NCBI RefSeq assembly: GCF_900269665.1 | Contig: NZ_LT985361.1 | Coordinates: 8,724,174-8,788,173, forward strand | Direction: 5' to 3' | Length of the DNA stretch: 64,000 nt | DNA from: Nocardia suismassiliense | GTDB taxonomy: Bacteria; Actinomycetota; Actinomycetes; Mycobacteriales; Mycobacteriaceae | Shown here: in pieces, positions 59,995-64,000 of the stretch | How the letters are laid out: every line of letters starts with the position of its first letter | How positions within the stretch are numbered: position 1 is the stretch's first letter | Notes under the pieces: generated by a model | Seen by the model: the letters and a program-made list of their open reading frames with translations, nothing else | Databases searched by the model: none | Told to the model about the DNA's origin: nothing | Position numbers and translations under genes: made by a program

Positions 59995-61875
59995 CTACTC
60001 TCCCGTGGTCTTCGCGTCGGCCGAGTCGGGCCGCGCCTCCAGCAGGCGCGCGCGTAGCCGGTCGAACTCACTGCCCCAGCCCGCCTGATCGGTCCGGGCC
60101 AGCCCGCCCATTTCTACTACGGTGCGTCGTTTGCCCAAGGTACCGGCTTGCCCTTCGGCGGGGTAGACCCGGACCCAGATCCGGCGCCGCTTCACCAGCA
60201 GCGAGACCAGCAGGCCGAGCATCATGGCCACCGCGCTCACCAGCACCCACTGCTGCGCCGGATCGTGCGACACCTGCAGATTCACGAATTCCTGGGCGCC
60301 GTCGAAGGTCACCTTGGTGCCGTTGGGCAGGCTGGTCGACTCGCCGGGACGCAGGTTCACCCTGGCCTCCTTGGCCAGTCGCCCCTGCTTGACCTGCTCG
60401 GGATCGAGCGCGAACAGCGACTGCGGTTTGCCGGTGTCCAGGCCGGTGTCACCGCGATAGATGTCGACGGCGACGGCCGGATCGTTCATCGCGGGGTACG
60501 ACGAGGTCATCAGGCTGCCGTGGAACAGCGCGGTCGGCGCGAACAGGCCCTCGATGGCGATCTGGTTCTTGCGCCGCTCCTCGTCGGTGGCGTACATGCC
60601 GCCGGGCGGGTCGATGCGCAGCACGCCGCTGGACAGGAAGGTCATCGCGTCGTCGGGGCGCCACTGGATGGTCTCGGTGCGGGTCTGCCCGTTCGGGAAG
60701 GTGACCGTGAAGGTCGGCGCGAAACCGTGGCCCTGCAGGTAGATACGGTCGCCCGCGACCCGCAGCGGATGGTTCACCTGGAGCCGCGTCGCGCGCCAGG
60801 TGTCGCTCTGCAGATCGTCGCCGGACTGGTATTCGATGTTCGAGGTGAACATCTCGGCCTGCCCGTTGTTCAGGTAGTCGGCCTTGAAGTCCTTGACCCG
60901 CACGCAGATCGGCGCCATGCCGGTGCCGTCGTTGACATTGCCCGCCTTGAACGAGTCGAAGACGGCGGGTGAGGTGGTGCAGAAGCCGGGCCCGTTGTTC
61001 GCGATGACGATGACGCTGCCCTCGTAGCCGAACAGCTTGCCCACCGCGATGGCGACCAGCAGGCAGACCAGCGCGAGATGGAAGACGAGGTTGCCGAGTT
61101 CGCGGGTGTACCCCTTCTCCGCGGCAAGGGTGATCTCACCGTCCCTGGCACCCGGCCGGACCTCGGTGCGCCAGCCGCGCAACTCTTTACGCACCTGCGC
61201 GACGACCTCGTCGGGTGCCTGCTCGGCGCTGCCCGAGTAGTGGTGCGGCAGCCGGGTCAGGTTGCGCGGCGCGCGCACCGGCGGGGTGCGCAGCGCGCGA
61301 TGGAAGACGAGGTTGCCGAGTTCGCGGGTGTACCCCTTCTCCGCGGCAAGGGTGATCTCACCGTCCCTGGCACCCGGCCGGACCTCGGTGCGCCAGCCGC
61401 GCAACTCTTTACGCACCTGCGCGACGACCTCGTCGGGTGCCTGCTCGGCGCTGCCCGAGTAGTGGTGCGGCAGCCGGGTCAGGTTGCGCGGCGCGCGCAC
61501 CGGCGGGGTGCGCAGCGCGCGGTAGTGGTCGACACAGCGCGGCAGGATGCAGCCGACCAGCGAGATGAACAGCAGCACATAGATGGCGGTGAACCAGAAG
61601 CTGCCGAACACGTCGAACAGCTCGAACCGGTCCATCCACGGGCCGAGCGTCGGCCGATCGGCGATGTACTGGGCGACCTTCTGCTCGTTGAGGTTTCGCT
61701 GCGGCAGCAGGGCGCCGGGAATGGCGCCCAACGCGAGCAGGAAAAGCAGCACCAGCGCGGTGCGCATGCTGGTGAGGCCACGCCAGGCGTTGCGGGCGAA
61801 GGCCACCGCACGGCCCAGCCGGGATTGCCTCGGCACCGCGGCGGGTTCGGTCACCGGATTCTCCGTCACGGTCAT
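59995..61875 (-). CDS. resB: Cytochrome c biogenesis protein ResB with internal duplication
   Basis: 626 residues from ATG 61875, which overlaps the ccdA stop (ATGA). N-terminal helices ('TALVLLFLLALGAIPGALLP', 'WFTAIYVLLFISLVGCILP'), a third before the large outside domain ('LALVCLLVAIAVGKLFGYE'), and a C-terminal helix ('WVLVSAVAMMLGLLVSLLV'). Without the duplicated 74 residues (about 119-192 and 193-266) it would be 552, a normal length. The duplicated part lies between helices 2 and 3, so the protein might still fold with an enlarged loop. Confidence 0.93.
   Translation of the reverse strand: MTVTENPVTEPAAVPRQSRLGRAVAFARNAWRGLTSMRTALVLLFLLALGAIPGALLPQRNLNEQKVAQYIADRPTLGPWMDRFELFDVFGSFWFTAIYVLLFISLVGCILPRCVDHYRALRTPPVRAPRNLTRLPHHYSGSAEQAPDEVVAQVRKELRGWRTEVRPGARDGEITLAAEKGYTRELGNLVFHRALRTPPVRAPRNLTRLPHHYSGSAEQAPDEVVAQVRKELRGWRTEVRPGARDGEITLAAEKGYTRELGNLVFHLALVCLLVAIAVGKLFGYEGSVIVIANNGPGFCTTSPAVFDSFKAGNVNDGTGMAPICVRVKDFKADYLNNGQAEMFTSNIEYQSGDDLQSDTWRATRLQVNHPLRVAGDRIYLQGHGFAPTFTVTFPNGQTRTETIQWRPDDAMTFLSSGVLRIDPPGGMYATDEERRKNQIAIEGLFAPTALFHGSLMTSSYPAMNDPAVAVDIYRGDTGLDTGKPQSLFALDPEQVKQGRLAKEARVNLRPGESTSLPNGTKVTFDGAQEFVNLQVSHDPAQQWVLVSAVAMMLGLLVSLLVKRRRIWVRVYPAEGQAGTLGKRRTVVEMGGLARTDQAGWGSEFDRLRARLLEARPDSADAKTTGE
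61077..61520. repeat. Exact 222-bp tandem duplication in resB
   Basis: 61077-61298 and 61299-61520 are identical by eye over their full length. 222 bp is 74 codons, so the frame is kept. Short GCGCG runs at the junctions could have served as microhomology. Confidence 0.93.
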
Positions 61876-62714
61876 ATCGGCAGTGTCACCTCGGAGACGA
61901 ACGCGTCGCGCACCCAGCCGACGAACTGATCCCACACGCCGGTGACCAGCGCGGCGCCGACCAGGACGAGCAGAATGCCGCCGGCGACCTGGATGGCGCG
62001 CGAGTTGCGGCGCAGCCAGCCGACGCCGCGCAGCGCGCTGGCCGACCCGAACGCCAGGATCACGAACGGCAGGCCCAGACCGAGGCAGTAGGCGACGATG
62101 AGCGCGACCCCGCGCACCGCGGTGGTGCCTTCGGTGCCAGCGGCCACCGCCATCACACCGGACAGGGTGGGCCCGAGGCACGGCGTCCAGCCGAGCGCGA
62201 AGACGCCGCCGAGCAGCGGCGCGCCCGCGATGCTGGTGAACCTGCGCGGCTCCATTCTGGTGTCGCGCTGCAGCGCGGGGATCAGGCCGATGAACACCAG
62301 GCCCATCAGGATGGTGACCACGCCGCCGATGCGTTGCAGCAGTTCACGATTCACGTTCATGGTCTGGATGACGCCGAAAACCGTTGCGGTGGCGAGCACG
62401 AATACGACGGTGAACCCGGCGACGAACAGGCCGGCCGCACCGGCCACCCGCATCCGGCCGGCCCGCAGGTCGGCCTTGGCCGACTCGACCGCCACCGAAC
62501 TCGATTGCGCCCCTTCGGCTTGCGCGACGGTGGCGGGCGGCGCCTCGGCACCGACGAGCCCGGCGAGATAGGACAGATAGCCCGGCACCAACGGCACCAC
62601 GCACGGCGAAGCGAAGGAGACCAGGCCCGCCAGCAGGCAGGCGCCCAGCGCCAGCAGCAACGGTCCGGTCGCGGCCGTCTGCTGGAACGAATCCCCCACG
62701 GCGGCGAGCGGCAT
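61872..62714 (-). CDS. ccdA: Thiol-disulfide transporter CcdA
   Basis: 280 residues, six membrane helices. The two redox cysteines lie in 'SFASPCVVPLVPGYLSYL' and 'GWTPCLGPTLSG'. It passes reducing power from cytosolic thioredoxin to the TlpA/CcsX protein outside. A ~40-residue charged loop after helix 1 is longer than in Bacillus CcdA. Coupled to resB by ATGA. Confidence 0.95.
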   Translation of the reverse strand: MPLAAVGDSFQQTAATGPLLLALGACLLAGLVSFASPCVVPLVPGYLSYLAGLVGAEAPPATVAQAEGAQSSSVAVESAKADLRAGRMRVAGAAGLFVAGFTVVFVLATATVFGVIQTMNVNRELLQRIGGVVTILMGLVFIGLIPALQRDTRMEPRRFTSIAGAPLLGGVFALGWTPCLGPTLSGVMAVAAGTEGTTAVRGVALIVAYCLGLGLPFVILAFGSASALRGVGWLRRNSRAIQVAGGILLVLVGAALVTGVWDQFVGWVRDAFVSEVTLPI

Positions 62715-62762
62715 TACCCGGTCACCGGTGTCATGACCGGGCCACCGGTGTCACGCGGGGAC

Positions 62763-63011
62763 TCACCCGGCCTCACCCTCCGGCGCCTGCTCGGCCGGTT
62801 CGGTGTCGCCGCGCAGCACGACGCGCTGCTCGGTGGGCTCGGTCGACTCGAACAGCACGCCGAAGTCCAGCAGCGAGTCCGCCGCGACGCTGCGCGGCAC
62901 GGTGGCGATGCCCTTCCATCGGTCGTCCACGGCCCAGGCACCGCCGATTCGGCGGGCGCCCTGCCGAGGGCGACAGGCACGCAGGGTACGGGTACGACGA
63001 TCGCGATTCAC
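62763..63011 (-). CDS. Small hypothetical protein between tlpA and ccdA
   Basis: 82 residues. Its GTG overlaps the tlpA stop (GTGA), the same coupling as the rest of the operon, which argues for a real gene. Basic start, then 'DDRWKGIATVPRSVAADSLLDFGVLFE' and an acidic end. No family recognised. Confidence 0.5.
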   Translation of the reverse strand: MNRDRRTRTLRACRPRQGARRIGGAWAVDDRWKGIATVPRSVAADSLLDFGVLFESTEPTEQRVVLRGDTEPAEQAPEGEAG

Positions 63012-63649
63012 TGTGCTTCCTCCGAGGCGATTTTTTGAACAATCGGTTGCAGATCGTCGGCCAGCAATGAGCGCAGGAACACCGCGGCGACGCGATGCTG
63101 ACGATCCAAGATCAGGGTGGTGGGAATGACGCTGGTCGGGAAATTGCCACCGAGGGCCAGCAGGGTGCGCATGGACGGGTCGTAGATGGACGGGTAGCCG
63201 ACCTTGTTGTCGACGACGAAGTCCTGGGCCTTGTCCTGTTGCGGGTCACGGACATTGATGCCGATAAAGGCGACACCGCTGTCTTTCGTTGCGGCGTAGA
63301 CCTTTTCGAGCGCGGGCGCCTCCGCGCGACAGGGTCCGCACCACTGGCCCCACAGATTGAGTACCACGACTTTGCCCGGATAATCCTGCACCGAGGTAGT
63401 TTTGCCCTCGGTCATCAGATCGGGCCCGGCCAGCTTGCCGATGGTGCCGCGCGAACTCGGTGGGTCGTAGAAAATTTCGGTCCTGCCGCCGGGCGAGACG
63501 AATTCGAAGGTGCCGCCGGAGGCCACCGCGTCCTTACCGCCCGAGCAGCCTGCCAGCGTCACCACCAGGGCGACGCAGGCCAGCAGTACCGGAACGACCC
63601 GCCGGGCCGATCCGGCAGGCGGTTCAGTGGAGGCGGTGCACCCGATCAT
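63008..63649 (-). CDS. TlpA/ResA-like thioredoxin-fold lipoprotein
   Basis: 213 residues from ATG 63649. A signal peptide ends in the lipobox 'LVVTLAGC', so it is lipid-anchored outside the membrane. The thioredoxin domain has the active site 'WGQWCGPCRAEAP' and the cis-Pro loop 'SVIPTTLILD'. It reduces the CXXCH cysteines of apocytochrome c, fed by CcdA. Overlaps the phosphatase stop (ATGA). Confidence 0.94.
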   Translation of the reverse strand: MIGCTASTEPPAGSARRVVPVLLACVALVVTLAGCSGGKDAVASGGTFEFVSPGGRTEIFYDPPSSRGTIGKLAGPDLMTEGKTTSVQDYPGKVVVLNLWGQWCGPCRAEAPALEKVYAATKDSGVAFIGINVRDPQQDKAQDFVVDNKVGYPSIYDPSMRTLLALGGNFPTSVIPTTLILDRQHRVAAVFLRSLLADDLQPIVQKIASEEAQ

Positions 63650-64000
63650 GCGCCGTGTACCGAGGGATCCGAACCACCGGCGGGCTCGGAGTAAACGATG
63701 TCGACGAGGGTGTCGCCCTGGTAGACCAGCGAGGTCAGCGACGCGAGCGAGCACTGGCGCTGGCGCGGGTCGTGCCAGAGCCGCTGGCCCTGCAGGAACC
63801 GGCGCAGCGTCCAGACCGGCAGCTGATGCGACACCAGCACCGCCTCACGCCCGGCCGCTTCCACCCGCGCCTTGTTCACCGCGGCCAGCATGCGGTGCGC
63901 GATCTGCAGGTACGGCTCGCCCCAGGACGGGGTGAACGGATCGCGCAGCTTCCACCAGTGCCGCGGCTTGCGCAGCGCACCGTCGCCGACGGAGACCCGC
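63646..64000 (-). CDS. Histidine phosphatase (phosphoglycerate mutase-like), C-terminal part
   Basis: The frame runs off the right edge; 117 residues are visible. 'GEPYLQIAHRMLAAVNKARVEA' and 'VLVSHQLPVWTLRRFLQ' carry the second catalytic His of the family; the N-terminal RHG motif is outside. Same position as Rv0525. Substrate unknown. Confidence 0.85.
   Translation of the reverse strand, partial: RVSVGDGALRKPRHWWKLRDPFTPSWGEPYLQIAHRMLAAVNKARVEAAGREAVLVSHQLPVWTLRRFLQGQRLWHDPRQRQCSLASLTSLVYQGDTLVDIVYSEPAGGSDPSVHGA

Noticed and set aside
61077..61520. Frameshift or pseudogene in resB
   Set aside because: The duplication is exactly 74 codons and the frame continues to the normal C-terminus.

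Overview
The window comes from a high-GC actinobacterium of the mycolic-acid group, most likely Nocardia or a close relative (inference). The chromosomal gene order follows two Mycobacterium tuberculosis neighbourhoods: rpmG2-hadA/B-trpT-secE-nusG-rplK-rplA, and the menaquinone/cytochrome c region running from a phosphoglycerate-mutase-like gene through tlpA-ccdA-resB-ccsB and the men genes to htpX. Typical actinobacterial markers (BldC, DUF4229, DUF2505, MgtA, a SARP regulator) are also present.

Layout. 1-6.1 kb: MFS transporter tail, flavin reductase, rplA, rplK, nusG, secE, tRNA-Trp, a fused HadAB dehydratase, rpmG, and tRNAs Met, Thr and Tyr. 6.2-15.4 kb: YajQ, HtpX, polyprenyl diphosphate synthase, MenJ, a lineage-specific block (AraC, Ddn-like protein, PadR, VOC), DUF2505, DUF3592, MgtA, MenG. 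15.5-22 kb: a 1391-residue nitrate reductase/flavoprotein reductase fusion, an aldo/keto reductase with a divergent TetR, and a DinB-like protein. 22.2-31.5 kb: MenD, a hotdog thioesterase, MenB, VOC protein, MenE, a VapBC module and a Drr-type ABC exporter. 31.5-43.3 kb: SARP-family ATPase regulator, MenA, a ClpN-like/HTH pair, a Cds1-like PLP enzyme, BldC, and a four-gene Roadblock operon preceded by an AT-rich array of 17-bp-period repeats.

43.35-59.08 kb is an integrative element of the pSAM2 (AICE) kind. It has entered the 3' end of ccsB and left a 26-bp direct repeat at both ends. Its right two thirds is a tightly coupled operon: Pra-like activator, small proteins, SpdB-like protein, FtsK-type DNA pump, RepSA-like HUH initiator, Xis and tyrosine integrase. 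A divergent KorSA-like GntR repressor faces this operon across five copies of a palindromic operator. Its left part holds cargo: a DndB/DGQHR-like protein, a tiny zinc-ribbon protein and a MrcB_N-DUF3883 nuclease fusion, which together look like a small modification-sensing defence cassette. The displaced original ccsB 3' end survives at the left edge and encodes the same 17 residues with different synonymous codons.

59.0-64 kb: the cytochrome c maturation operon ccsB-resB-ccdA-(small ORF)-tlpA-phosphatase, read leftwards with overlapping starts and stops. Its resB carries an exact, in-frame 222-bp tandem duplication.

Together the chromosomal genes serve protein synthesis and export, mycolate elongation, menaquinone synthesis (grcC1, menA, B, D, E, G, J; menC and menF are not in the window) and cytochrome c assembly. 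Identifications rest on motif recognition and remembered gene order; no searches were run.
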